A DNA stretch of 64,000 nucleotides from Muricea muricata (GCA_963855995.1 OY979717.1:24874746-24938745), one strand, 5' to 3'. Shown: positions 23,284 through 37,167, counted from the stretch's first letter. Notes: generated from the letters alone by a model not told the origin. A program made the numbers and translations.

Positions 23284-25375
23284 ATGAGGGGTCATCACCG
23301 CCAAAACGCAGTTCTTAATTCTGTTATGTTAAATGTAAATTCTGTTATTCAAAATAATCATTATGTCAGAACGCAATTTAAGCGTCTATAACAAAATTTA
23401 ACACAGCAGAACAAAAGTTGGGGCGGAATAACAAAATTTAAAACAGAACAGACAGAATTTGAGACAACACAACACAATTTAATCAAACATAATAAAATTT
23501 GCAATTGCACTACAAAATCTCAAACAGCAACACAAAATATATGTAAGGGAACAAAAATTTACCGACAAGTTCCAAATTCTGTTCTATTGTTTCAGATTCT
23601 GTTCTGCTGTTTCAAATTCTGTTCTGCTGTTTCAAATTCTGTTTTGCTGTTTCAAATTCTGTTCTGCTGTTTGGACCGGAAGTAATGCACAAGCTTGACT
23701 TCATGATTTAGGCTATTAGTAAAACCAGGAACATCGGAACAGCATCAATCCGGAACACGGAACACCGGAACACTAAAAATTCTTAATTTGTTAAAAATTC
23801 GAGGAAAAAATACCGGGGGTGTGGAATTACTGCTGGAATAATTATTGCGTAAAACATGCTTTTATATAATATTGATACAACGAATATAAATCAATCTCTG
23901 AGTAATAAATATCTGAATCAAACCTAGAATTGTTATTTATTGATATGGAAGGCAGATTGGGACGTGGCATTTTTATATTTATGAGCTGATTTTACAAACT
24001 TGCACTAAAATGCAGATGTGTAAATTTTAACTTCCATCCAATGAGTATAAATTGAAAAAATATTGTCTGCAGCATGTCTGGCACCGCAACATTGTTATTA
24101 AAAACATGCATGAAGGTGTCTGACCGATTCGGAAATATAGGAGTGTATACGTATACAACAATGTTAAAAGTTGTGAGAGCAATGTCTTGCATAACATCGG
24201 TTTTACTTGCGCGAATACATGTTTATTTCTGGTATTTTTCGCACGAACCACACTCTTTCCTCGCATGTACGTAGAAAACTCAAATTCAAACTAACTCAAA
24301 TTCAGCTGCTATTTTCTGTCCACGACAACCTAGCTTTTATTAAAGAGCTGTTTATAAAGAGCCGGATTAGCCCAGTAATGTGAGATTATTTTTTTGTTTG
24401 CATTTCACTATTCATTAACATGACAGCTATTGAAGCCAGTTTGCAGTCTTTTGTTTTATTTTTTCGAGCTATACAATGTTTGAAACTATCGAAATTTCGA
24501 AATGATCGAAACCCGTTCATCCCGGCAAGCGGGTTGGGAATATTTTCATCCCGCTTGGCGATATATCTCGCCTCTTTCAAGCGACATCTCGCCCTTCCAT
24601 ATAAATAGCTCTTTAGACTCTAGAAGCCAATTAACTGCTGTTACATTTTTGAACGAAAGCCAGCCAAATGTCATGCAAATAAAGATAAATAAAAATAAGA
24701 CATTTATTATCAATAAATAACAATTCTAGGTTTGAATTCTACTTTTGGGCAAATATTTATTACTCAGAGATTGATTTTGTTCATCATATTGGTACTTTGG
24801 TAGGTATCGGCAAGTCTGAATAGTTAAAAGCATGTTTTACGAAATTTACGCAGTAATTATTCCAGCAGTAATTCCACACCCCCGGTATTTTTTTCTCGAA
24901 TTTTTAACAAATTAAGAATTTTTAGAGTTCCGGTGTTCCGTGTTCCGGATAGATGCTGTTCCGGTGTTCCTGGTTTTACTAATAGCCTAAATTATGAAGT
25001 CAAGCTTGCGCATTACTTCCGGTCCAAACAGCAGAAGAGAATTTGAAACAGCAGAACAGAATTTGAAACAGCAGAACGGAATTTGAAACAGCAAAACAGA
25101 ATTTGAAACAGTAGAACGGAATTTGGAACTTGTCGGTAAATTTTTGTTCCCTTACCATATATTTTGTGTTGCTGTTTGAGATTTTGTTGTGCAAAGGTGT
25201 CTAAATTCTGTTCTGTTTTAAATTTTGTTATTCCGCCCCAAATTTTGTTCTGCTGTGTTAAATTTTGTTATAGAAGCTTAAATTGCGTTCTGACATAATG
25301 ATTATTTTGAATAACAGAATTTAGATTTAACATAACAGATTTAAGAACTGAATTTTGGCGGTGATGACGCCTCAT
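23284..25375. mobile_element. Fold-back-type element with ~660-bp inverted repeats
   Basis: Left arm about 23284-23945 and right arm about 24705-25375 are inverted copies over their whole length. The outermost bases are ATGAGG...TCATCACCGCC and its complement. The octamer ACTTGGTT precedes the left end (23276-23283) and ACTTGGTG follows the right end (25376-25383), an 8-bp target duplication with one mismatch. Each arm carries a 20-bp minisatellite of TTCTGTTCTGCTGTTTCAAA type (about five units at 23580-23670, mirrored at 25030-25125). The roughly 750-bp core has no recognisable protein. The transposase family is unknown; the 8-bp duplication would suit hAT or P-like enzymes. Confidence 0.75.
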
Positions 25376-25459
25376 ACTTGGTGGCATACTCGGCGAAATA
25401 TATATATAAGAGAACGTAATGATCGACGCACAGTTATATCACACCTGGGTTTCTGTTTG

Positions 25460-25690
25460 ACGAAATAACAGTAGCGGCTCTATTCAAGAAATTCGGAGAC
25501 AATTGTAAACCAAAAAGAAATCTAATTGGAGAACGGCACAAGTTTAATACAAGACGACAAACCCCGGGAGAATCAGTCGGCCATTACATTACAGATTTAA
25601 AAACTTTAGCAGCCTCGTGTGAATACGGCAGTCTCGCAAACGATTTGGTAACAAGTCAGTTAGTAGCTGGAATTTCAATCTGATAAATTA
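25460..25690 (+). pseudogene. Gypsy gag fragment
   Basis: The plus strand reads ALFKKFGDNCKPKRN, then GERHKFNTRRQTPGESVGHY, ITDLKTLAASCEYG and LVAGISI before a stop. This is the conserved core of the Gypsy gag matrix/capsid region (retrotrans_gag type). It is only about 75 residues long and truncated on both sides. It is unrelated to the minus-strand gag at 25990-26717. Confidence 0.6.
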
Positions 25691-25989
25691 AGAGATAGAC
25701 TCTAAAGAGAAGGTTCAGAGAAGGTTAAGAGAGATAGACTCTAAAGAGAAGGTTTTATACTCAAACCACACGCTATGCATGTTGGGTCCTGACGAATTGC
25801 ATACTGGATCTCTCAAAATTTAAGGATTTTGCTCGCGCACGTAAATTAGAACTGCTGCCTTGCTCGCTCGTTGAAGGCTCGCTCGCTGCGGCAGCAAATA
25901 GTACTTTCAATCGCGCCGGAATTGCCACTCCTTCAGATACGGTTATTTTTAACACCTTTCAACTTAGACTGCACAAGCAGTACATTGGT

Positions 25990-26717
25990 TTCACCACCGG
26001 TTTTCCACGCTCTGCCTAGGGGTGAGCTAGCCTCTGTCATCACAACTCCGTTCGACAACGACGATCTTAGCGTCTGCCTGAACTGCGACAATTTGGCCTG
26101 GTTTTCCGCAACGAAAAAACGTAACTTTTAATCGTGAACGTTCTAGTTGCTTGATTGCTGCGGCATATAAATGCTGTGAAGTGGCTACTTGTTTTTAGGC
26201 GCTTTCTGTCAAGTTGCTAGCTCGGTCATTAGTCCCAGGAGGTGGTCGTAAGGTTTTCCCCGTATCAAACTCAGCAGACTGCGCATGATTTGACACGTCA
26301 CAAGAGCAGATTTGGCGTCTTCAGCGAGGTTGCAGTCGTTTTTTCCTATAAGTTTTTCCAGCTATCGTTTATAAAATGTCGAGTCTTCATCAGTACGAAG
26401 CATTTGGGTTTCAAATTTTGGATTGTAGTTATCCCCCTCAACTGTTGAACATAGAACTTGCTTTAGCGTTTTTGCTGCGGTATGTAGCTCTTTCTTCGGC
26501 AGGAGTGGCGTGGAAATGCGTAGCTGCTTGTACCCGTAGGAACGCAGGCAATTTCTTAATCTTATCGTCGTCTTCCAACCACATGCGTAAAGTGCACGCA
26601 TCAAACTCTCTTAGTCATTCGACAATATCGTCTTCGTCGAACTTTGATGGAAGAATGCTCGTAGCCATTGAAATACCGTGAAAATTTTCTTCGGTCCTGT
26701 TTTACCGCTGTCACCAG
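25990..26717 (-). pseudogene. Gypsy gag relic with primer-binding site
   Basis: From 26717 downward on minus: a primer-binding-site-like TGGTGACAGCG (26707-26716), then ATG near 26668 with MATSILPSKFDEDDIVE, a stop where a Trp is normally found, KKLPAFLRVQAATHF, and FETQMLRTDEDSTFYK (about 26370). Further down comes AEDAKSALVTCQIMRSL and a damaged zinc knuckle (FFRCGKPGQ). These are the N-terminus to nucleocapsid of a Gypsy gag with stops and frameshifts. Confidence 0.65.
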
Positions 26718-26876
26718 TGGTAACGTATCGAGACCATCTAAATAAAACTCTCAACGTTTAAGAATTTATTCAATTTCTTACATGCACAACCCATTCTCTC
26801 GAGGGTGCATAATCACTCTCTGTCGATTGCATGAAACCCTAGCTACTGCTTAAATCCTTAGTGTTAATTATTGACA
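26718..26876 (-). repeat. Probable 5' LTR of the Gypsy relic
   Basis: On minus it begins TGTCAATAATTAAC and ends ACGTTACCA, followed at once by the primer-binding-site-like TGGTGACAGCG and then gag. At 159 bp it is short for an LTR. The TG...CA ends and the position before gag support the call. The matching 3' LTR is not in the window. Confidence 0.5.
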
Positions 26877-28233
<1,357 letters not shown>

Positions 28234-28548
28234 CATGATAATTCAATAGAGTATTTTGCTACACAACAGAAATCAAGGAGAGATTGTTTATCAGTAACAA
28301 AAAATTTTTCCCCCTTTATACGCTTTTACACCATAACACGATGTAATGCATGCATGTGTAGTCAAAATGTTATATCAGTACACTGGCATGTTGTAGTTTC
28401 ATACTGGCTATAGACGCCCGTATCAGCCACTATTTCTTTGCGAATTAAAAGTTTCAGATAAAACGGCAAAACGTACAATGGTAAAACCACGAGTATTACT
28501 GAGACACGAAACTGCAGTTTCATGATTTCACCGCATGCAATATAACTG

Positions 28549-28681
28549 AGGCCTGTTTCATACGTCGCATTTCAGTCGCGTCGAATGCAATTCAAACAAT
28601 AGATAATGAGATGACTTGCCTCATTATCTATTGTTTGAATTGCATTCGACGCGACTGAAATGCGACGTATAAAACAGGCCT
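28549..28681. mobile_element. Near-perfect palindromic MITE
   Basis: The 133-bp segment is an almost perfect inverted repeat: AGGCCTGTTTCATACGTCGC is mirrored by GCGACGTATAAAACAGGCCT, and the arms of about 62 bp meet at a loop of only a few bases near 28614. One base differs in the outer arm. It would form a cruciform or a long RNA hairpin. A diverged sister is at 10886-11022. Confidence 0.85.
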
Positions 28682-30104
28682 GATAATTCTCGCTGGAAGC
28701 CCCCTTTGAAACTTTATCCACTGGGACAGCTCTGTTCAAAACAGCGAACTGCGCATCGCATAATGCGCACTACCACAATGCAATTTGTTTGAGTTAAATT
28801 TCTCCAACTGCATAAATTAGAGCTGCTGCTGCACTCCCTCGCTTAATCAACGCTCGATCCGCAGCAATAACAAGTTATAAAAATTTCGTATCAGGGGACT
28901 GGGGACTATTATTATAGCTTCAAGGTTACTTAACTGGATTTCAAGTTTGTCAATAGATTGCGTATTTTGATCGGCGATCAAGTTAAAGATTGAGATCGGG
29001 AACAAAAAGTTTGGAACATGTACCCATAGATGAAAGATTTGAAGAGCACATACAACAGGTACAAGAAGGGGGGGGGGGTGCTTAAAATCTGACAAAGCTA
29101 CACGAACTGCTGATGTTTTCAATATATTAAAGTGGATGTCAAGCTCCTTCTGCGTAACTGGTTACGAGTATTGATGCATTGAGCATTGATGTTTGTTCGT
29201 ATACCGATTTTACTCTTAATGCACATCAGTTTTTATTCTGTTTAGTCCTTGCAATTACAATAGATATAGATCAAGCGCTTTGTTCGTAACTGAGATGGAG
29301 GTAATTTCCGTATTATCCTATCGAAATTTAGAGCTAAATAATCTAATTAGGGGCTATTTTTCTGTTATTTTTTGATGTGTGATCATAAAATTTAAATTCC
29401 TAACGTATGACCTTACAGCAGGAATTCAAATTTAATTATCAATTGCTTGAAACGAAATTTGTAAACAAAAAACCAAGCAACTTTTATGCCCACAAAATGA
29501 ACACTGAGCGGATTTGACTTCTACTTTAGAGAAGAAGCTATTTAATCAGTTAATTATTTCACTAAGTTATTTTGAAAACTGACGTTCTCCAAGCTTGGGC
29601 AGTGATTACACGACAATCAGTTTGGGCACAGCACGCTTAAATTTTGGCCTGCGGACTTCTAAGTTTTAATCGGTGCACTATGTTACACACTAAATTTTAA
29701 GTGGGCCATTTTTTCAATAGGCACGCCAAATTACGAAACTTTTTAAGCATGACTGATATATTATAAAAATTGCTTTGCTTACCTTGGTATATGCATGTTT
29801 GAAAACGAAAACTTGTTGGAGCAAGAAATAAAAGCAGCTTCCCAACACGAATATCGTTTCATAGGCTAAATACACGACCAGTTGCGTTAATTGAAGCACT
29901 ATTAGCCTGTTTGCATCAACCACGAGAATAGTTTTATGGTTGCATCCACGTTCGCAGATCTTTTTTGATAAAATTTTTGAATGAGAAAAAGAACGTTTTA
30001 GACAAGATTCATCAAGAAATATCGCGTAAAAATACTCCATGCGTGAGCCAGTTACAGGAAAACGGCTCTAGCTTTGTATTATTTAGCTTCAGTCTTCCGC
30101 CGAG
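28682..30104. other. Unassigned intronic DNA
   Basis: No recognised gene. Around 28815-28870 a GAGCTGCTGC...CCGCAGCAA block resembles 25850-25905 and may be a short shared inverted repeat. A run of about ten guanines lies near 29070. Confidence 0.4.
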
Positions 30105-30790
30105 TATCAAACAGTCGCAAATCTGTTTGGCGTGTCTCGACCGTTTGTGTGTCTGTGCGTAAGAGCATGCAGTAAGCCGCGTAATAATAAGGCGCTTTCC
30201 AAAGCCTACCTCTTTCTGTAAGGAAGACGAACTTCTTAATGATCTTAATTACGAAGAAAAGTAGGGATTTCCCAAGTGTGCTGGTGCAATAGATGGCACA
30301 CACGTTCTAATAATATCACCAGCTGATAGCAACATAGAATACGTACATCGTATATGTCCTGGAATGTAGTGATAGGATGGCTTGGTAGCGTCCATGAGCA
30401 CAGGTTCTTGTGGGAAGTGGGAAATGATCTCGTTAAAGAAATTGGCGGAGTGGAAATAGCACCTTTTCTCTTGGCGATCCAGCTTACTCTATCTTACCAT
30501 GGTTGACCGAAGGATATCCCAGAAAAGAAGCCACTGATGGGCAGAAGACATTCAACTACAACCTAGATAAGTCGTGCAAAAATGACACTCGGAAATACCT
30601 TGATCAGAAGATGGAAGGGAAGATTCACAAGGTTTAACAAGAGATTAGATATGAAAGTAGTTACAGTGATGTTATAGTTTTGCATAATATTTTCGAACTT
30701 CAGAAAAACCAATTTATGCACGACTGGGAGGCGGCCGACGCACTTAAAGACGCTGATCTCGCCGAGCCAATTAATGAAATTGAAGCATAA
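30105..30790 (+). pseudogene. PIF/Harbinger transposase relic
   Basis: Plus-strand pieces in order: LFGVSRPFVC-type helix-turn-helix region (about 30130), FPKCAGAIDGTHVLIISP with the first catalytic Asp (30268-30320), WLGSVHEHRF (about 30375), LGDPAYSILPWLTEGYP with the second Asp (30475-30520), TFNYNLDKS (about 30550), and VIVLHNIFELQKNQFMHDWE (about 30675). This is the DDE nuclease of PIF/Harbinger transposons. Numerous stops and frameshifts show it is extinct. No terminal repeats were found around it. Confidence 0.7.
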
Positions 30791-33700
30791 CAAGCTGACA
30801 ATTTGACAGAGTATTTTTCTTAAAGCAGTTTTCAGTTCGAATGTTTAATTCACAAGTAATATTGCAATTTACTTTTTGAATAATATTTGTACTAAATATA
30901 GGGGTTGACCTGCCGCCTAGAGAATGAAGCAGAGGCTCAGGCTAAGATAGGAGAACTTTTCGAATGACAGGAGCCTAGCTTCTTAAACTTCTCTGGGCAA
31001 GTTCTGCATGGTGGTCTTAACTTTTATTGCCAAATCATTTACTAGATTTCCCAAGAAAGGTCAGCTAGCTATCTGTAGCAAATATCATCATGAATTCATG
31101 ATGCATTTGTACAGGCATTCTGCTGCTGGTCCAGGGAAGGAATATAATGTTTAGGAGATGTGCTAGCTGTTACAAATCATAATAATATATTTTGCCGATG
31201 GTCATTTGAGCACAAACACTAAAAAAACTATTGTCTTCTAAAATGAATCAAAACTGATCAAAACTAGATTTACGCAGGTTGCCATCGTAAGTTGTTGAGT
31301 TTAATTTGTTATGTTCTTTGACGCATGTAGTATGCAGAGCTCATTGATGTAAAATCTTTATGAATTCTGTTTGAAATGCACTGCACAGCAGCTAAAATAT
31401 TGACTTTTTTCACCCCATAAGTACTCAAGCTTGTATTTGATCTTTGAATGCGATCGATCCAGCATTGCCGATTTGACGCATAGCGTCTTGGCCAAAATTG
31501 GGCTGTGCCATCACACCAGGCGCGAGTCGTACTATATGCTTAAATAGCTATACTTAAAAAATCTAGAGAAAGCACTGCGTGGTAAATGTAATTAGTGGCT
31601 TAGAACTACAGTCACTGGATAGAAAATAGCTACCTAATACTAATAGTGATTGAACAAAGCTGTTGGATTGCTCGAGCAATACCCATCTAAGGGTATATGA
31701 AGATCGAAAATAATTTATTTTCGATAGAACGCGGTGAATTAAAACGTAAATATTCTTGCAAGCCATCTCTTCTATTAACTATGGTTACTGTGATATGTTT
31801 CAACACGTTTAGACTTCGGATGCATGCCAGATTATAGTTTTCATGTCATAATGCATTTTGTAAGGATATCTATACGATATAGCTAATGTGTAAGCACATA
31901 GCTGCTATACAATCATTGCAAAGATTGTCAGATGTGTTGAAAACTAGTGGGAAACCTAAATTTTAAAACTCACATGCAAATATTGACATTTTTTAAGCCC
32001 TCGCACCCCCCGCACAATGTTGAACTAATAATGCATTTCACGAAGCTTAATTTGCTGTGACTGATTTATCAATCCAGAAGGGAAGGGAATTGAATGTTGT
32101 TTTTTACAAGAATCTAGTGGGAGAAATTATATTCTTGGCAGCGCGGGCGTTATATGCGATAACGTTTGCCATAATAATAGAATACTTAAAATAAACTGCG
32201 CAAAGAATGCCAGGTATCCATCTGTAGAATAATTTGAGAAGTGCAAAGAAATCTGCCTTACGATATGTACATAATGTATCAAAACGGCAACGATTAACAA
32301 ATCAAAAATGTCCTCACTTCAAAGTAACAAGGAACAAAAAATAAACACGTTAGTAACTTAATTAATTTTTTGTTAGAAACCCTTAGTGTATGGGATTGTA
32401 TTTGTTTTCGAGCAGTTGAAATATTCTGACGTCATGAAATTGAGCAGAATTTTAATAACAATACACTGCCCTGTGTCATATCTTCGGACCCGTGTCTCTG
32501 AGCAAAGTGTAATTCTAAAAGTAACTGTACTAAACAGGAAAAATTAGGTTATATGGTAAAAAAGAAATTTCCTAGTTTACAGACCGTTAAAACATGCAAT
32601 CAACTGCTGATAAAATGAATTCTGAGGTTGATGAGGAACTTCCCTATCATACTCTATTTATTTGCGTACCCCAACATGATTCTCATACCTTAATTGTTGA
32701 GACATATGCTGTGAACCGGCTGAGGAGCGGTCCTGTATATTAACCTGTGCATCTGTACCTTGCCAACCTTTATGATCTGTTAGGGCGACCAAGGAACTAA
32801 GCTTCCATTCTCAAGTTTTTAAAAAAAAGTCTTTTCTGATGATCAAAATTTGGCATCTGATGGACCAACGTGACCATGCGGCTGTAATACCTGAGCGGAA
32901 CTCTTTCATATGCTATCATCATAGTATCATGGATGTTGCCGTGATATATATGCAATAGAAAAATGCAATTGAAACGCACAAAATCGAGTAAACCAATTGC
33001 ATACCATTATTTGCTCTCGGTAAAATCATGGTTTTACCATGACTGGTCTGCATTGAACTTGATTTCTTGGGTTTTATTAATTATAACTTAGTGTTTTAAA
33101 ACCATGCGCTTGTTTTAGCAAACATTGTAAGCACGCAGTCTTTTTAAAATTGGCAAAGGTTGAAAAATTATTTTAAGTTATCTTAAAAGCATATGTGGTT
33201 TGAATAGAGCAGACGGAGTAAGGGCTTTTCTGACTAATATTGTAAATATTTAAACATTTTATCGAAATATACATTATTTAAATGTTTGTACAAATATATA
33301 ATTTGTCCACCAGACGCCCACTGTGATGGCATGTGCATGCAAAGAGCTTATAATCGGCGCAGTGGTTTAATATGCTGTACTGGTGTGGTTATCCATCCAT
33401 CTATCCATGGGTGTACCGACCAATAATTTTCCGGGGGCGGTCGGAAATTTACCTGACTGTCGCCAAAATTGCCCGACTTTAGTATGTTACTGATGCTCAT
33501 ATAAATGTAATCTCAATGGACTTCAGAAGTACTACCTCGACACTGGCTTTATGTACATACTTCAAAGGTTAAGCAAATACTACAAAGGAAAAGTTGTTAT
33601 AGAAAACAACATTATCAATTCTATATACACCGATGTGAAAAACTGCTGGTGAAAAACCAACGAGCAAAGTCTTAAAGATAAAATACTGAGAACATGTGTC

Positions 33701-34844
33701 CGGCTTATTTTTCTAGTACACCTTTTATTAATACACCTTTTCAGTGGCGTAACTTCTTTAGCCGCCTGGCTTTAGTCATCCAGTAAATGGGGGCACCCCA
33801 GAAATGATGCAGATGCAGTGCATAAGGTAGCGACATCTCGAGAGATAATACGTCGCAAAGGTTTAATGTAGCTTTTAAACTCCTAGTTTCTATCCAGTAG
33901 AGGCAGTACTAAGACATTATGACGTCCGAGAGTTCTTGGTTTTCAATCTTATCGTTGCGCCAGTGCACTTTTTCTAGTACATCTTTAACCTAGTAAGTAC
34001 TATGACAACTATTCACCCGACTGTGAAGAGAATATACCCCTCCCTCCCCCCCCTACGGTTCGCCCATGCATCAATCCCAGAATATTTAGATATTACCCTG
34101 GAAAGGGTAAAAAAACGGCACTGAGGATAATGAGGGGCTTTGTGTCTCTTATGAATAGTCATTGAAAAGAACTGAGCAAGTAACATATTGTAAAAGGTTT
34201 GCAAATGAGCAACAAATGATTAAGACTTTCCGGCCATGTGTTAAAGTTACTAATCCTTGTATGATCTAAGAAATATTAGTCAACCAAATTGGGCACAACC
34301 TATAGGCTTTTAAATTTATAACTTGTAAGGCTTGTTTAGAAATAGCCATGCCATACCCGTGGAACAGTATAGGGAATATACATTAGGACCGCTCAGCAGT
34401 GCAACAAGTCCCCCTATTTTTATGCAGTTCATTGTTTACGGATAATGGCGGACAGTCAGTTCAGTGTTTTTTTTTGGTCAGAAAATGTAATTGATAGCCA
34501 GAACACAGATTAAATGTGGCCAGAGACTACATAATAGAACATTGGGGAAAAACGTCCGTGCATGCATCAATTTAGTTGTCATTTGTCTTGCGAACATGTA
34601 AAGCCCGGCGCACACTAGAGCTAGCTATCAGCTGAGCTGAGCGTCAGTCGTGACTGTTGGCGTAAGCTGTTTCCTCAAGTGTGCGTTGTCATATTTTGTG
34701 ATTTTCGCAACGCTGGCAAAGGGCGTCGGATCTTCAACATGTTGAATAATTTCGTGCACGAATGAACATTTCCTCACAGTGTGCGCGCGCTCTGAGCTGA
34801 CAGCTCAGTAATCGATGCCAATACCTATGCTTTTTATTACCTAT
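30791..34844. other. Long unassigned stretch of intron 2
   Basis: About 4 kb without a convincing coding segment on either strand. It has weak traces of mobile-element ends (a CAGTGGCGTAACTTC word at 33745, GGCGCACACTAGAGC near 34606), and a short C-rich patch near 34045. I can assign nothing further. Confidence 0.45.
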
Positions 34845-35194
34845 TTCAGCGAGTCGTTCGATGGGCTTTAAAGCACAACGTAGTTGAGTGTCCTTCTTTA
34901 CAATTAATGGTGAAATGACACTGTGTCCAATCAGGGATATTGTCTAAACTTTTCGGGATCTTCGCAACTCAATTAATAAACAATATTCACATATACCTCT
35001 TGTGCTTGGTGGCGTGAAACCCAAGATTTTACCCACGTTTTACGATTAGCCGCTCTTAATTGTCTTCGCCTTCTACGCAGTAACAAAAGGTAAAGCAAAA
35101 TTTCTTCATTTTCTGACGAGCTAGAATCATAGCGCTCATTGCTTGAGAGCCGTGTTGAACTGTATGTCAACACGGAAAGTTTCCCGTCGCTCAT
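34845..35194 (-). pseudogene. PIF/Harbinger transposase, N-terminal relic
   Basis: The minus strand encodes an acidic start, then LLLLRRRRRQLRAANRKTW followed by WVKSWVSRH (about 35100-35000). After a stop and a frameshift comes ISPLIVKKDTQLRCALKP-IERLA (about 34920-34850). The arginine run plus W-V-x-x-W and the KKDTxLR block are the conserved N-terminus of Harbinger nucleases. It is the opposite strand to 30105-30790 and a different copy. Confidence 0.6.
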
Positions 35195-35373
35195 CCGTTG
35201 AAGTTATTTTGTATTTTTCGCGCTATATTATGAAAGAAATATAAATAGGTATGTTCCTTAGTGTTTTAGACCTGGAACAATATTTGTATTACCAAAGTAA
35301 ATTTGTCAGGTTATTATATAGACTGCAATCGAATATTTAACAATATTATTCTATCGCTCATATACGTCGAGAG

Positions 35374-35575
35374 CAGTGGCAGATCCAGCGTAGGTCAAAA
35401 TAAATTATAGCAGCCCAATTTTAAATTCAAATAACTTTATAACAATGTCATTGGTTATGAATTTCCAAAGAATAAAATCTTACCAATGAAATTCCTTTGA
35501 AGGTGTTTTAAAATGTAAATATATCCAAGAATGAGCTGTAGTAATTTATTTTGACCTACGCTAGATCCGCCACTG
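35374..35575. mobile_element. hAT-type MITE with 8-bp target duplication
   Basis: The ends CAGTGGCAGATCCAGCGTAG and the mirrored CTACGCTAGATCCGCCACTG differ at two bases. The inverted match extends to about 34 bp including an AAAATAAATTA inner block. GTCGAGAG flanks both sides (35366-35373, 35576-35583). It is inserted into the dispersed repeat at 35340-36330. Confidence 0.85.
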
Positions 35576-35808
35576 GTCGAGAGTGAGTAGAACAACTGTT
35601 TTATTATATAGACAACAGCTGCTACCAAAAAAACTTCCTAGTGCAGTTATATTTTTATAAAATATACTTAATAGTCAGCTTCAGTTCAAAAAACACTACT
35701 TATATATCGTTATTTAAAATTATGTTTCAAACAAATTTTGCCAAACATTTCAATTTCTTAAAAAATATAAACGTTTTGGGCGAAACAAACGCTTGTTGAC
35801 CTCAAAAT

Positions 35809-36020
35809 CAGTGGCGGATCCAGGGTAAGTCAAAATAAATTATAGCAGCTCAATTTTAAATTCAAAATAACTTTATAACAATGTCATAGGTTATGAATTT
35901 CAAAAGAATAAAATTTAACCAATGAAGTTGCTCTGAAGGTATTTTAAAATGTAAAAATATTCTGTAAAAATAAATGTAAAAATAGAATGAGCTGTGGTAA
36001 TTTATTTTGACTTACACTAG
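35809..36020. mobile_element. Second hAT MITE copy, right end deleted
   Basis: It starts CAGTGGCGGATCCAGGGTAA and tracks the MITE at 35374-35575. It stops after TGACTTACACTAG, lacking the last dozen bases of the right terminal repeat. In the related host repeat at 45840-45930 about 90 bp occupy the position just beyond, so a deletion removed the MITE end together with host-repeat sequence. Confidence 0.75.
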
Positions 36021-36336
36021 TATTAATTCGTAAAAAACTGTATTTTATACTTGTTTAGCTGACATTTAAATCAAGTACCAACCTTCAAAAACTTGATCTC
36101 AGCTTATGTGTTGTACGTATGACTAAGAAAGGCTGCCAGAATGCTCAAAACAAGATATTTTGCGATCGAAATACTTTCAGCTGGCATCTTGTTTCTTTAC
36201 TTGTAGGATGTGAGCTAATATCCTACTAGTGAGAGCCAATCAGATTACAGAATATACTTAATATTCGATGGCAGTCTATATAATAATAAGTATTCTGTAA
36301 TTTGATTGGCTCGCTACTAGTAGGATATTTGACAAT

Positions 36337-36480
36337 TATTAGATGAGGCTGAGCAGGATACTCAAAATTATTTAGTTGACTGAGCTCAGCGTTATCTAAC
36401 GAAGCGAAGCTTAGTCGGCGTTATCTAACGAAGTGAAGCTTAGTCAGATAACGCTGACTGAGGTCTGAATAATTCTGATA
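36337..36480. repeat. Palindromic repeat with internal duplication
   Basis: The arms TCAGCGTTATCT and AGATAACGCTGA surround two tandem copies of a ~30-bp unit, CGTTATCTAACGAAGYGAAG plus CTTAGTC. It is a MITE-like hairpin, not coding. Confidence 0.6.
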
Positions 36481-36953
36481 TACTGCGAAAGCCGAATTCA
36501 ATAATTCTTTTATTGAAAATCCCCCACGAAAAATCGGCGACGCAAGTACAAATAAAAACAAGTGGTTTTTGGGCTTTTTTCACCTTTTTTTAAAAAAATA
36601 ACGGCATTTTTGAAATTCATGTGAGATACCGCTGAAAAATTACGCGGGCACTGAATGGACATTACAAATACGACATTTATTTGTCAAGTTCAAAATTTAA
36701 CCTTGACAAATACGAAATTTATTTTGTCTGCGCCGAAATACGCATAATTACTCCGCCTGCCGTAGGCGAGGCGGAGTTTTAAATTCGCCCCATTTCAGTT
36801 TTTTTTATTTTTTTTTAAATTTTGTCCTGTGTCGCAAGTTGTTGCAGCGCTCATGGGGTGATACCGCTGGTCACAAGCCACGTGAGCCGACCTAAACACG
36901 GCGTTTAAACTCAATTTCTAGCGGAATATGCCAACAAAACACACATATTTTAA

Positions 36954-37167
36954 AGGGGCACTCCACTGGAAAAACAAGTTAGGGTCAAATTAAAGATCAT
37001 ACCTTGACTAGGTTATCCCCGAAATATTTTGTTCTGAATGTTCGTAATGAAGGAGAAATCGTTCATCAAAGTTTGTATTTTTTTTAAATTCCGACGCCGT
37101 TTTGAAATTTCCCGAGCAGACGCGGATTTTCAGCGGTTTCGTTTTCATGACGTCAGTGAGTGCTTCA
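36954..37167 (+). repeat. Kolobok left terminal inverted repeat / promoter
   Basis: 214 bp. It contains the CRE palindrome TGACGTCA at 37148-37155, 74 bp before the transposase start, and GACGCCGTTTTGAAATTTCCC. It is mirrored at 40803-41016. A CTATATAATAAAGCAA box follows just before the ATG at 37229. Confidence 0.85.

Larger units (their letters stand above)
35340..36330 (-). repeat. Dispersed repeat, inverted partner of 45610-46240
   Basis: Read on minus, the segment matches 45610-46240 on plus in order: CCTACTAGTAG, CAAGATG with TGAGCATT-TGGCAGC, GATCAAGTTTTTGAAGGTT, TTGATTTAAATGTCA, then GTTTGTTT near the AACGTTT and the GTCTATATAATAAAACAG block. It is interrupted by two hAT MITEs. A hairpin of about 45-bp arms lies at 36215-36332 (TATCCTACTAGT mirrored by ACTAGTAGGATA). 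It encodes no protein. Confidence 0.65.

Noticed and set aside
26376-26681. 101-aa plus-strand frame
   Set aside because: Shadow of the minus-strand Gypsy gag relic.
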